Shown here piece by piece: positions 40,932-50,000 of a DNA stretch of 64,000 nucleotides; position 1 is the stretch's first letter; each line of letters begins with the position of its first letter. A model generated the notes under the pieces. The model was not told the DNA's origin, did not search any database, and saw only the letters and a program-made list of their open reading frames with translations. The position numbers and the translations under genes were made by a program. The DNA lies in contig DASYSS010000048.1 in NCBI GenBank assembly GCA_036003045.1, positions 1-64,000 of the forward strand. Direction: 5' to 3'. Source of the stretch: Gemmatimonadaceae bacterium (lineage in GTDB: Bacteria > Gemmatimonadota > Gemmatimonadetes > Gemmatimonadales > Gemmatimonadaceae).

Positions 40932-40937
40932 AATGTA
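40932..40937 (-). promoter_or_regulatory. Candidate -10 element (TACATT), leaderless promoter of exchanger gene
   Basis: TACATT on the minus strand is followed by GGCAC and the GTG start. Divergent partner of the site at 40997-41002. Confidence 0.35.
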
Positions 40938-40996
40938 ATCACACCGGCCCTTCCCACATCGTCGCGCGCCGGGTGGTTGCTCGCGGCGGCGAGTCT

Positions 40997-41002
40997 CATA
41001 TT
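40997..41002 (+). promoter_or_regulatory. Candidate -10 element (CATATT), leaderless promoter of threonine ammonia-lyase
   Basis: CATATT is followed by TCAGCG and the ATG at 41009. No Shine-Dalgarno is visible. Confidence 0.35.
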
Positions 41003-41008
41003 TCAGCG

Positions 41009-41962
41009 ATGATCGGACTGAACGAAATACGCGACGCCCGTCAACGCATCGCCGGCCGCGTCCACGTCACGCCCACCGTGTCGGCAACCCGGGTCGGGGA
41101 ACGCGTCGGCGTTCATCTGGTTCTCAAATGCGAGAACCTGCAAAAGACCGGATCCTTCAAGGTTCGCGGGGTGCTGAACAAACTGAGCCGGCTGAGCGCC
41201 GCGGAGCGGGATCGCGGCGTCGTGACGGTGTCGGCGGGAAATCACGCGCAGGCGCTCGCGTGGGGCGCGCGCTCCGCCGGGATCCGCGCCGTCGTCGTCA
41301 TGCCGGAGGCCGCGTCGCCCGCCAAGATCGAGGCGAGCCGCGGATACGGCGCCGAAGTCGTGCTCTACGGCGAGACGAGCATTCAGGCGATCGCGCGCGC
41401 CCGGGAGCTCGAGAAGGAACGCAACCTCGTCTTCGTCCACCCGTTCGATGACGAAGTCGTGTGCGCCGGCGCCGGCACGGCCGGCATGGAGCTCGTGGAG
41501 CAGGCGGGAGACCTCGACACCGTGGTGATTCCCATCGGCGGCGGCGGTTTGATCTCGGGCATGGCCGTGGCGATCAAGGAGATGAACCCCGGCATTCGTG
41601 TGTTCGGCGTCGAACCGCGCGGCGCGCCGTCGACGCGGCTCAGCCTCGATGCGGGACGCGCCGTGACGCTCGAGTCGGTGAACACGATCGCTGACGGGCT
41701 CGCGGCGCCGATGACGGGCCAGGTGAACTTCGAGATCATCCGCCGTTACGTCGACGACGTCGTACTGATCGACGACGACGTGATCGCCGACGCGGTGCGC
41801 GAGCTTCTCGTCAGTGCCAAGCTGCTCGCGGAACCGGCCGGCGCGGCGGCGACAGCCGCGGTGCTCACCCGCGCGGTGCCGGTGCGCGAGGGCCAGCGAG
41901 TGGCCGCGGTCGTGAGCGGCGGCAACATCGCGCTCGACAAACTGAAAACGCTGCTCGGCTGA
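41009..41962 (+). CDS. Threonine ammonia-lyase (PLP-dependent, short form)
   Basis: A 317-residue fold-type II PLP enzyme that deaminates threonine (or serine) to 2-oxobutyrate and ammonia. The PLP lysine is K51 in NLQKTGSFKVRG, and the phosphate-binding loop is PIGGGGLISG. SAGNHAQALAWGA completes the signature. It has no C-terminal ACT regulatory domain, so it is of the catabolic (TdcB-like) or serine racemase-like type rather than the feedback-inhibited IlvA. It is divergent from the Ca2+/H+ exchanger and converges with the thioesterase at 9 nt. Confidence 0.93.
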   Translation: MIGLNEIRDARQRIAGRVHVTPTVSATRVGERVGVHLVLKCENLQKTGSFKVRGVLNKLSRLSAAERDRGVVTVSAGNHAQALAWGARSAGIRAVVVMPEAASPAKIEASRGYGAEVVLYGETSIQAIARARELEKERNLVFVHPFDDEVVCAGAGTAGMELVEQAGDLDTVVIPIGGGGLISGMAVAIKEMNPGIRVFGVEPRGAPSTRLSLDAGRAVTLESVNTIADGLAAPMTGQVNFEIIRRYVDDVVLIDDDVIADAVRELLVSAKLLAEPAGAAATAAVLTRAVPVREGQRVAAVVSGGNIALDKLKTLLG

Positions 41963-41971
41963 TCCGCGACG

Positions 41972-42424
41972 TCAATCGGTGAGACCGCGGTCGCGCACGG
42001 TCATCATCGTGCCGACCATCGTCGCCACCAATCGCTCGCCGTCAGCCGAGTGCGCGACGACGTCTCCGCGACACACCGTGATCGTCTTGCCGGCTCGCAG
42101 CACGCGGCCGTGGGCGACGACGCGATCGCCCTTCGCCGGCGCGAGCATGTTGATCTTGAACTCGATGCTCAAGACCGCGGCGCCCGGCGGCATCAGCGAG
42201 AGCGCCGCGTAGCCGCACGCGCTGTCGGCGACGGTCGCCAGCGCGCCGGCGTGAAGAAAGCCGTGCTGTTGGGTGAGCTCGTCGCGCACGGCGAGCTCGA
42301 TGTCCACTTCGCCCGGCTCGACGCGGGTCAACCGCGCGCCGAGCGTTCCCATGAAGCGTTGCCGGTCGAAGCTGCCGCGAACGCGGCGCTCGAAGTCCGG
42401 ATCCTGCGGCTCGGTGCGGCTCAC
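41972..42424 (-). CDS. PaaI-like hotdog thioesterase
   Basis: A 150-residue single hotdog domain. The catalytic-loop motif QQHGFLHAGALATVADSACG is the PaaI/4HBT signature and SIEFKINMLAPAKGDRVVAHG the central helix-strand. It hydrolyses an acyl- or phenylacetyl-type CoA thioester, specificity unknown. The GTG at 42424 (reading VSRTEPQDPDFERRV) makes a GTGA overlap with the zinc-binding gene upstream; the longer open frame is Arg-rich and lies in that gene. Confidence 0.9.
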   Translation of the reverse strand: MSRTEPQDPDFERRVRGSFDRQRFMGTLGARLTRVEPGEVDIELAVRDELTQQHGFLHAGALATVADSACGYAALSLMPPGAAVLSIEFKINMLAPAKGDRVVAHGRVLRAGKTITVCRGDVVAHSADGERLVATMVGTMMTVRDRGLTD

Positions 42425-42636
42425 ACTCCGGGCGTCTGGCGGCAGGTGACGCACACGGCGGAGGCGCCGAAATCGACGGCGAGGCGCCGCAGCCACGAGC
42501 CGTAGAGGTGCCGCGCGCAGAGCACGCGCCTGCACTTCACGCACGCGCCGCCCGACGTGATGTGAAACCGGGCGCCGCAGGCGTCGCACTCCGTCGCGAT
42601 CTCGCTGTGCGCGAAGACGCGGACGCGAGGGCTCAC
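42421..42636 (-). CDS. Small zinc-binding (treble-clef-like) protein
   Basis: A 71-residue protein with three Cys pairs: CDAC, CVKC and CVTC, plus CARH between the second and third pair. That is enough ligands for two zinc sites, as in rubredoxin-like, treble-clef or FYVE-type ribbons. It has no signal peptide and no known function. The stop codon overlaps the GTG of the thioesterase (GTGA), so the two are translationally coupled. An aspartate- and cysteine-rich short frame of this kind is unlikely to be a chance ORF. Confidence 0.78.
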   Translation of the reverse strand: MSPRVRVFAHSEIATECDACGARFHITSGGACVKCRRVLCARHLYGSWLRRLAVDFGASAVCVTCRQTPGV

Positions 42637-42657
42637 GCCGAGCGGCTCCGCGTCACG

Positions 42658-44139
42658 TTAGGGCCTCTTGTTCGGTGTGCTGCGGATGCGCGCCCGCGTC
42701 CACGCGACGACCGTGGCGCAGCTCGACTGGCCCGGCGTCGTGTACTGCGCCGGCGCCTCCGAGCCGTGATAGATCTCGACGGCCACCAGCTCGTCCGGGC
42801 GCACGTAGGTGTCGATGTCGCCGGGGGTGACTTCGGTCCAGCGCGTCCCATCCACGTAGAAGTTCACGCAGCCCTGTCCCGCCGGGTTGCGCGAGTCGGT
42901 GATCACGTACGTGCGGCCGTCGCCCAGCGGCATCACTTTGAGGCCCGGTGCCACCCGCATCACGTCGGCGAAAGAGATCGCGTCCTTGTTGATCTGATCG
43001 CCGTCCATGAAGTAGCCCATGCCGGTTTGTTTGCGCCCCAGGTAACCGACGTCCGAGAGCGCCTTGTCCTGGGCCGCTTCAATGCGCATCGTCGGCAGCA
43101 GCGGAGCGGCATCACTCATCGTGATGGTCGTCTGCGCCGGCTCTCGCGCCGACAACTCGACCGCGACCTCGGTCACGGAGTATCCGAGTCTCCGGACCTG
43201 GAGCGCCTGCGTCCCCGACGGCAGGCTGTCGAGCGTGAACTGGCCGGCTGCGTTGGTCAGCGCGACGTTGCCGCCGCCTTGCAGCATAACGCGCGCGTCC
43301 TTGAGCGGCGCTCCCTTCTTGTCGAGCACTCGGCCCGAGACGCGCGCCGCACCCTTCGCCACCATCTTGGTCTTTCCGCTGTCGCCCGTCACGGCGACCA
43401 TCGCGGCGTGCTTGCCAACGATGCTGAATCCTCGCAGCGCGAGGAACCCGTTGGTCACTTCGGCGGGCACTTCACCCGAGCTCACGCCGTTGCGAAAGAC
43501 CTGCACCTTGCCGCTCATGTCGCCGGGAAGGCCGCAGATCTTGTACAAGCCCGAAGAGTCGACCGTGGTCTCACGGACGCGATCCTGCGGCTTGCCGATG
43601 ATTTGCGCCTCCTTGAAGACGAGCTGCACCTTCGAGCCGATCGCGGGCTCCTTGGTGTCGGGGTCGCGAACGAAACCGACCATCACCGCCGGACCGCGCA
43701 TGCGCTGCGCCGACGGACAGATCGCGGTCGCGATACGTTCCGGACTCGGAATGCTGAGGTCGACTTCGTTCGTCTTGTCGGCGGTGAAGGTGTACGCCGG
43801 CGTCCGCATCGACAGCCCGAGCGTGTCGAGAACGGGCGACAACACCATGATGCGGTGTTGGCCCGGCGGAATGCTGTCGATGATAAATCGCCCGTCCATG
43901 TCCGTCATGGCCTGGCGGGACGCCCCTTCGATCAACACAACCGCCTTAGACAACGGCCCATTGTGCACGCTGTCGATCACGAAGCCTTGTACTTTCGCGA
44001 ACCCGGCGGTGGGCGGGGTGGCGGCTTGTGCGCGCAGTGCGCCGGGCACGCAGACCGCCGCGGCGAGCAGAGCCGTGATCCAGGGACCGAGCGCCGCGCG
44101 CGCGGCGCGTGGATGCATCGTTGGGTTGTATGCCTTCAT
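42658..44139 (-). CDS. Secreted carboxypeptidase-regulatory/plug protein without a beta-barrel
   Basis: A 493-residue protein. A signal peptide (ALGPWITALLAAAVCVPGAL) is followed by carboxypeptidase-regulatory-like Ig domains at about 47-120 (AKVQGFVIDSVHNGPLSKAV), 150-235 and 275-345 (ARVSGRVLDKKGAPLKDARV), and a C-terminal domain resembling the TonB-dependent receptor plug (FADVMRVAPGLKVMPLGDGR, NFYVDGTRW, VAVEIYHGSEAPAQY). It stops there: no 22-strand barrel follows. A plug-like outer-membrane accessory is inferred. ATG 44139 or the Met 7 codons later may be the true start. Confidence 0.82.
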   Translation of the reverse strand: MKAYNPTMHPRAARAALGPWITALLAAAVCVPGALRAQAATPPTAGFAKVQGFVIDSVHNGPLSKAVVLIEGASRQAMTDMDGRFIIDSIPPGQHRIMVLSPVLDTLGLSMRTPAYTFTADKTNEVDLSIPSPERIATAICPSAQRMRGPAVMVGFVRDPDTKEPAIGSKVQLVFKEAQIIGKPQDRVRETTVDSSGLYKICGLPGDMSGKVQVFRNGVSSGEVPAEVTNGFLALRGFSIVGKHAAMVAVTGDSGKTKMVAKGAARVSGRVLDKKGAPLKDARVMLQGGGNVALTNAAGQFTLDSLPSGTQALQVRRLGYSVTEVAVELSAREPAQTTITMSDAAPLLPTMRIEAAQDKALSDVGYLGRKQTGMGYFMDGDQINKDAISFADVMRVAPGLKVMPLGDGRTYVITDSRNPAGQGCVNFYVDGTRWTEVTPGDIDTYVRPDELVAVEIYHGSEAPAQYTTPGQSSCATVVAWTRARIRSTPNKRP

Positions 44140-44309
44140 AAGGGGAGTGCCACCAGTGAAAGAGCCGACTCGGCAAAAGCTACGAGCGGATCGCGGGCGC
44201 TACTACCCCTATAACCCCGGTTCGGTCGCCCGGGTCAAACGCAGGGCGTAACCTTAATCTTCCCAAGGCCTTCGCGGACCGCGTCGATTTTGGATGGCTC
44301 CGTTCGACT

Positions 44310-44336
44310 AGTTGTCGGCTGCAGCATACGACAACT
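44310..44336. promoter_or_regulatory. Candidate operator: 8-bp inverted repeat before the DGPF-ECF42 operon
   Basis: AGTTGTCG (44310-44317) and CGACAACT (44329-44336) are perfectly inverted around an 11-nt spacer, GCTGCAGCATA, which itself contains the palindrome GCTGCAGC. The element ends 22 nt before the YCII ATG. Centre-to-centre spacing of 19 bp fits a dimeric regulator on one DNA face. The rest of the 219-bp gap (44140-44358) shows nothing further. Confidence 0.5.
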
Positions 44337-44358
44337 CACTTTCACAGGAGACGGCCCC

Positions 44359-44721
44359 ATGCAGTACCTCTTGCTCATCTATCTCAACGAAGCCGATCGC
44401 GTCACGGCGGACACCGCGGCCAGGGAAATGTCGAACGAGTACCGCGAATACACCGAGAGCATCGTCGCAAGCGGCAATTACAAAGGTGGAAACGCGCTCC
44501 AGTCGACGAAGTCGGCGACGACGGTCCGCGTGCGAGGCGGAAAGCGTCAGACGACCGACGGTCCGTTCGCCGAAACCCGTGAGCAGCTCGCCGGCTATTA
44601 CCTCGTAGACGCGCCCGACCTCGACGCGGCCATCTCTCTCGCCGCACGGATTCCCGGTGCGCGCTTCGGAGCCATCGAAGTGCGTCCGATCCAGGAAATG
44701 ACGGCGCCCGTCCCGGCATGA
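44359..44721 (+). CDS. DGPF-motif YCII-family protein
   Basis: A 120-residue YCII-fold protein. [18 protein letters not shown] opens the domain and [18 protein letters not shown] carries the DGPF motif that names the group, with the [16 protein letters not shown] segment after it. AGGAG lies about 8 nt before the ATG. It overlaps the downstream sigma gene by 4 nt (ATGA). DGPF proteins are the standard genomic partners of ECF42 sigma factors; their biochemical role is unknown. Confidence 0.94.
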   Translation: MQYLLLIYLNEADRVTADTAAREMSNEYREYTESIVASGNYKGGNALQSTKSATTVRVRGGKRQTTDGPFAETREQLAGYYLVDAPDLDAAISLAARIPGARFGAIEVRPIQEMTAPVPA

Positions 44722-46034
44722 CGGCGACCGCCCCGCCCCAGGACCGAATCGCGTGGCTGTACCGCGAGGAGTCCGGGCGCGTACGGGCGACGCTGATCCG
44801 CCTCCTCGGCGACTTCGATGCCGCCGAGGAGGCGACGCAGGACGCGTTCGCGCTAGCCGTCGAAAAGTGGCCGACCACCGGCTGGCCGGAGAATCCGCGC
44901 GCGTGGCTGGTGAGCACGGGCCGGCATCGCGCGATCGATCGCATGCGAAAAGAGTCGCGGCTCCTCGAGCGAAGCCCGTTCATCGCCGCATCGATGCTCG
45001 AGAGTACAACAGAGGAAGCGTTCGACGTCGAGAACGAACAGGAGCTCGACGACGATCGCCTCCGCTTGATCTTCACCTGCTGTCACCCGGCGCTGTCGCG
45101 CGACGCGCAGGTCGCGCTGACGCTGCGCACCGTCTGCTCGATCACGACCGACGAGATCGCGCGCGCCTTTCTCGTTCCGCCGGCGACGATGGCGCAGCGG
45201 CTGGTGCGAGCGACCGCCAAAATCCGCGAAGCACGGATTCCGTATCGCGTCCCGCCGGCGGTCGAGTTGCCCGAACGGCTCGACTCCGTGCTGACCGTCA
45301 TCTACCTCGTGTTTACCGAAGGCTACGCGGCCACGGCCGGTGACGCGCTCGTGCGCCGTGAGCTGTGCGCCGAGGCAATCCGCCTCGCTCGGCTGCTGGT
45401 GACGCTGATGCCCGACGAGCGCGAGGTCGCGGCCCTCCTCGCGTTGATGCTGCTGCACGATGCCCGTCGCGAAGCCCGCAGCTCGCCCGACGGCGGGTTG
45501 ATCCTGCTCGAGGACCAGGATCGGTCGCGCTGGAATCGGGCGCAGATCGATGAGGGGCTGGCGCTGGTCGAACACACACTGCGACGCGGGCGCGCCGGGC
45601 CGTATGCGATCCAGTCGGCGATCGCCGCGCTACACGCGCGCGCTCTGTCGCCCGTAGAGACCGATTGGCGTCAGATCGCCGGCCTATATGCGTTGCTGAT
45701 GTCGCAGACGTCGAGTGCCGTCGTCGAATTAAACCATGCGGTTGCCGTCGCGATGGTCGACGGGCCGGCCGCGGCACTTCTGCTCGTCGACGCGATTCAC
45801 GCACGCGGCGAGCTCGCCGACTACCATCTGCTCTATGCCGTTCGCGCCGATCTGCGCCGCCGTCTCGGAAAGTTCGAGGCCGCGGCGCGCGATTATCGAA
45901 AGGCGCTGGCGCTCGCGACGCTCGAGCCCGAGCGCCGCTTCATCGACAAGCGACTCGCCGAGCTGCGCGCCAACGCTTCCGACGTCAACGGCGCACGCGC
46001 GCCTGACTCCCGGTCAAGCCTTCCTGAACCGTGA
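44718..46034 (+). CDS. ECF42-type sigma factor with C-terminal TPR-like extension
   Basis: A 438-residue sigma factor, much longer than a plain ECF. Regions 2 ([20 protein letters not shown] and the segment with [19 protein letters not shown]) and 4 ([20 protein letters not shown] with the HTH after) occupy residues 1-180. The long C-terminal half (about 185-438) has a DUF6596-like first part and TPR-like repeats ([20 protein letters not shown]). ECF42 factors of this layout need the extension for activity. Its last 50 nt overlap the 3' end of the convergent lipoprotein gene. Confidence 0.93.
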   Translation: MTATAPPQDRIAWLYREESGRVRATLIRLLGDFDAAEEATQDAFALAVEKWPTTGWPENPRAWLVSTGRHRAIDRMRKESRLLERSPFIAASMLESTTEEAFDVENEQELDDDRLRLIFTCCHPALSRDAQVALTLRTVCSITTDEIARAFLVPPATMAQRLVRATAKIREARIPYRVPPAVELPERLDSVLTVIYLVFTEGYAATAGDALVRRELCAEAIRLARLLVTLMPDEREVAALLALMLLHDARREARSSPDGGLILLEDQDRSRWNRAQIDEGLALVEHTLRRGRAGPYAIQSAIAALHARALSPVETDWRQIAGLYALLMSQTSSAVVELNHAVAVAMVDGPAAALLLVDAIHARGELADYHLLYAVRADLRRRLGKFEAAARDYRKALALATLEPERRFIDKRLAELRANASDVNGARAPDSRSSLPEP

Positions 46035-46404
46035 GGTCGATCGACTCGCCCGGTCCGGCGGCGAGAGGTCCCACGACCACACGCTGGCCTCCAGCCTGGG
46101 CGAACGCGGCGATGAAGAGATTCGCCGTCGGAAAGAGCGTCCGATCCATCGGGATGCTGCTCGTATCGTGCGCACTGACGGCCCCGAGGAACCTCGATCG
46201 CCCATCCACAATGGAGCGAAGTTCGATTGTGGACATCCCGAGATTCTCGACGTGTAGCACCACAGTTTCGGCCGCCTCTTGAGCGCTGATCACCTCTCCG
46301 GCGGCGGACGACTCGTGGTAGCGGGCGCACGCTCCGCCCAGCAGGCCGGCGACGAGTAGCGCCGCGGCTCCTTGCATTCGAATTCGTTGCATTCCTTTCC
46401 CCAT
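45985..46404 (-). CDS. Small uncharacterised lipoprotein
   Basis: A 139-residue protein with signal [14 protein letters not shown], a lipobox ending GAC. The mature part is a compact beta-rich domain ([40 protein letters not shown]), perhaps a small Ig-like fold. Three in-frame ATGs (46404, 46392, 46377) are possible; all give a signal peptide. The gene overlaps the 3' end of the ECF42 gene by 50 nt tail to tail. No relation to the sigma factor can be read from the sequence. Confidence 0.7.
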   Translation of the reverse strand: MGKGMQRIRMQGAAALLVAGLLGGACARYHESSAAGEVISAQEAAETVVLHVENLGMSTIELRSIVDGRSRFLGAVSAHDTSSIPMDRTLFPTANLFIAAFAQAGGQRVVVGPLAAGPGESIDLTVQEGLTGSQARVRR

Positions 46405-46497
46405 CCTACCGGCCTCGCGTGTTCCGCGGACCGGTTCATTGAGGAAAGGCAGATTCGATGCCGCGCCGTTGATTCCGGACCGGGTATTGTCGGGCGT

Positions 46498-46959
46498 CTA
46501 CTGATCGCGACGCGTGTACTGAATGAAATCGGTGTACGGCGGCTCGAGTCCACCCGAGCGCAGCTGTCGCGCGATCTGCCCGCGATGGTAGCTGCCGTGC
46601 ATTGCGACGTGCGTCACCACGTCGGACACGCGGCTGAGGAAGTCGCGACCGGCGCTGTTGCGATAGGGAATTCGCCGAGCCAACTGCTCGGCGCTCGCGC
46701 CTTCGACCAGGCGTTGATAGAGGTCCGCGTGTTCCGCGGCGAGCGCCGCGGCCTCACTCGGCGTCATCGCTGTCGGCCAAACGGCATGCTCGGCCGGCCG
46801 ACCCTCGATGCGCGCATACCAGAGATGCTCGGCGGACGCGATGTGCGCGAAGAGCCGCGCTGCCTCGGGATCGGGCGGCGGGTTTCGCTGCAGCGACTCG
46901 CCGACGATCGCGTCGGCCCAGCGCATGTGATCGACGAGTGAAAGCAGTAGTTCTTTCAT
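46498..46959 (-). CDS. DinB-family metal-binding four-helix protein
   Basis: A 153-residue DinB/YfiT-like four-helix bundle. The metal ligand histidines are in MKELLLSLVDHMRWADAIV (helix 1), ASAEHLWYARIEGRP and TIHVAMHGSYHRGQIARQL-like VVTHVAMHGSYHRGQ near the C-terminus. Members are thiol-transferases or hydrolases of the bacillithiol/mycothiol type, but most are uncharacterised. The gene is divergent from the Asp-box protein across 95 bp. Confidence 0.9.
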   Translation of the reverse strand: MKELLLSLVDHMRWADAIVGESLQRNPPPDPEAARLFAHIASAEHLWYARIEGRPAEHAVWPTAMTPSEAAALAAEHADLYQRLVEGASAEQLARRIPYRNSAGRDFLSRVSDVVTHVAMHGSYHRGQIARQLRSGGLEPPYTDFIQYTRRDQ

Positions 46960-47054
46960 GACTGTAATCTCTTGCCGCCGGGAACCGCGCGTGCGACAAT
47001 CCGGCGCGGCCACGACTCCCGCCGCATCTCCTTCCTCGAAAACGAGTCACCACA

Positions 47055-50000
47055 GTGGACTTCTCGCGCTTCTCGCTCGCTCTCTTGGCGGCGTTTCCGA
47101 TGGCGCTCGCCGCGCAGCGCATCGACCCGTCGATGTACTCGGAGATGCGTTGGCGGATGATCGGTCCGTTTCGCGCCAGCCGCACGAAAGCCGCGGCTGG
47201 GATTCCGAACCAGCCCAACGTGTTCTATGTGGGCGTGGTGAACGGCGGCGTCTGGAAGACGACCGACTTCGGGCGCACGTGGAATCCGGTCTTCGACGAA
47301 CAGCCGACCGGCTCGATCGGCGCGATCGCGGTCGCGCCGTCGAATCCGAACGTCGTCTACGTCGGCAGCGGAGAAGGGTTGCAGCGCCCCGACCTCTCGG
47401 TCGGCGACGGCATCTACAAATCCACCGACGCGGGCGCGACGTGGACCCACCTCGGCCTGCGCGACGGCCAGCAAATCCCGCAAATCGCCGTCGACCCGCG
47501 CGACGCGGATCGCCTGTACGTCGCGGTGCTCGGTCATCCGTACGGCCCGAACGCCGAGCGCGGACTCTTCAAATCGACCGACGGCGGAAAGACGTTTCAG
47601 AAAATTCTCTACAAGGACGAGAACACGGGCGCGGTGGACGTCGTTCTCGATCCGATGAACCCGGACGTCGTCTACGCGGTCCTGTGGGAAGCGCGGCAGG
47701 GCCCCTGGGAAAACGGCGCCTTTTCCGGACCGGGCAGTGGCCTCTTCAAGTCGACGGACGGCGGCGCGACGTGGAAGCGGCTCACCAACGGCCTGCCGAC
47801 GTTCGAACAGGATGGACTGGGCCGCATCGGCATCACCGTCGCGCCGAGCATGCCGAGCAGAATGTTCGCCTCGGTCGAGGCGCGGCGGGGCGGCGGTCTC
47901 TATCGGTCGGACGACGCCGGCGAGACGTGGCACCTGTCGACGACGGACGACCGCGTGACCACTCGCCCGTCGGACGCCGCGGAGGTGAAGGTCGATCCCA
48001 AGAATCCGGACGTCGTCTACACGGCGACGGTCGTGTCGTGGAAGTCGACCGACGGCGGCAAGACGTTCAAGGCGTTTCGCGGCGCGCCCGGCGGCGACGA
48101 CTATCAGCGTCTTTGGATCAACCCCAACGATCCGAACATCATTCTGCTCGTCGGCGATCAGGGGGCGATCGTCACCGTGAACGGCGGTGCGACGTGGAGC
48201 TCGTGGCTCAATCAACCGACGGCCGCGTTCTATCATGTCTCGACCGACAACGCGTTTCCGTATCGCGTGTGCAGCGGCCAGCAAGAATCCGGGTCGGCGT
48301 GTGTGCGCAGCCGAGGCGACGACGGACGGATTCTCGCGTGGGATTGGCATCCCGTCGGCGTGGAGGAATACGCCTACGTCGCGCCCGATCCGCTCGATCC
48401 CGACATCGTCTACGGCGGTAAGGTCACTCGCTTCGATCGTCGCACCGGGTTGGTGGAGCAAGTCGGCCCACGCGTCGGGCGCGGTGGGGGCGCGCCGCTG
48501 CCCGGCGGTGTGAGCGACTATCGAACCCTGCGCACCGCTCCGCTCGTCTTCTCGACCGTCGATCCGCACACGTTGTTCTTCGCGTCGAACGTCGTATGGA
48601 AGACCACGAACGGCGGCAAGACGTGGGCGGCGATCAGTCCAGACCTCACGCGCAACGACTCGATCGTTCCGCCGAACGTCGGCGTCTACTCCAACTCGGC
48701 GACGGCAAAGGCGCGGCATGCGGGCGTGGTGTACACCGTCGCGCCGTCGTACGTCGACATCAAGCGCATCTGGGCCGGGAGTGACGACGGGCTGATTCAC
48801 ACGACGGCGGACGGCGGTTTGCACTGGACCGACGTGACGCCGCCCGAGCTGCGCGACCATCCGTGGAGCAAAGTGTCGATCATGGATGCCGGGCGCTTCG
48901 ACGCGCAGACCGCGTACGCGGCGGTGAACACCATCCGCCTCGACGACATGCGCCCTCACGTTTTCCGCACGCACGACGGCGGCAAGACGTGGACGCAAAT
49001 CACGAACGGCATTCCCGACGGCGCGACCGTGAACGTCGTGCGCGAGGACTCGAAGCGCCGCGGACTGCTCTTCGCCGGCAGTGAGACGCAGGTCTGGGTG
49101 TCGTTCGACGACGGTGATCATTGGTCGTCGCTGCGGCTCAACATGCCCGCGACGTCGATTCGCGACCTCGTGCTCAAAGACGACGACATCGTCATCGGCA
49201 CGCACGGCCGGTCATTCTGGATTCTCGACGACATCGAGCCTTTGCGGCAAATCGCCGCCACGACGACGTCCGCCGCGCTCACGCTCTTCAAGGCGGCGAC
49301 GACGATTCGCTTCCGCTCGGCCAAGTACACCGACACCCCGATTCCACCGGACGAACCCGGCGGTCAGAACCCGCCCGACGGCGCGATCATCGATTACTTC
49401 ATCGGTCCGGGCACGAGCGGTGACGCGTCGCTCGAGGTGCTCGACGCGAGCAATCGTGTCATTCGCCGTTACTCGAGCCGAGACACGTCGATGGCGCCGG
49501 CCGACATCGGTGAGACACCGTCGTACTGGATCCGTCCGACCAGAGTTCTCTCGGCGGGGCAGGGTTTCCACCGCTTCGTGTGGGATTTGCACTACTCGCC
49601 GCCGGCGGGGACGAGCGCGCAGCCGGGGCAGTATCCGATTTCGGCGGTTCCCTTCGACACGCCGCGTGAGCCGCGCGGCCCGTATGCAATCCCGGGCACC
49701 TACAAGATTCGCCTCACGGTCGGTGGCAAGACGCAGACGCAGGCGCTCACCATCAAGATGGATCCACGCGTGAAGACGCCGGCCGAGATCCTCGCTCGGC
49801 AGCACGCGGTGGCCGTCGCGATCTGGGACGACGTCGCGCGCGATTCGGCGGCGACGTCCCAGATTCGCGATCTCCGTGCGAAGATCGCCGACGTTCGGGG
49901 CCGTGCCGACGCGTCCCTCGCGCAGACCCTGACCGCGCTCGACGACAAGCTCGTTGCGCTCGTCGGTCAGGGCGGCGGCGGCCGTCGAGGTGGCGGCGGA

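Noticed and set aside
46956-49205. Long open frame (749 codons) opposite the Asp-box protein gene
   Set aside because: It is antisense to a clear domain-bearing gene, has Arg/Asp/Val-rich low-information sequence and no domain. High-GC codon bias opens long frames on the opposite strand. The same applies to long antisense frames at 54863-56965, 24893-26881, 13642-15147 and 6612-8129.
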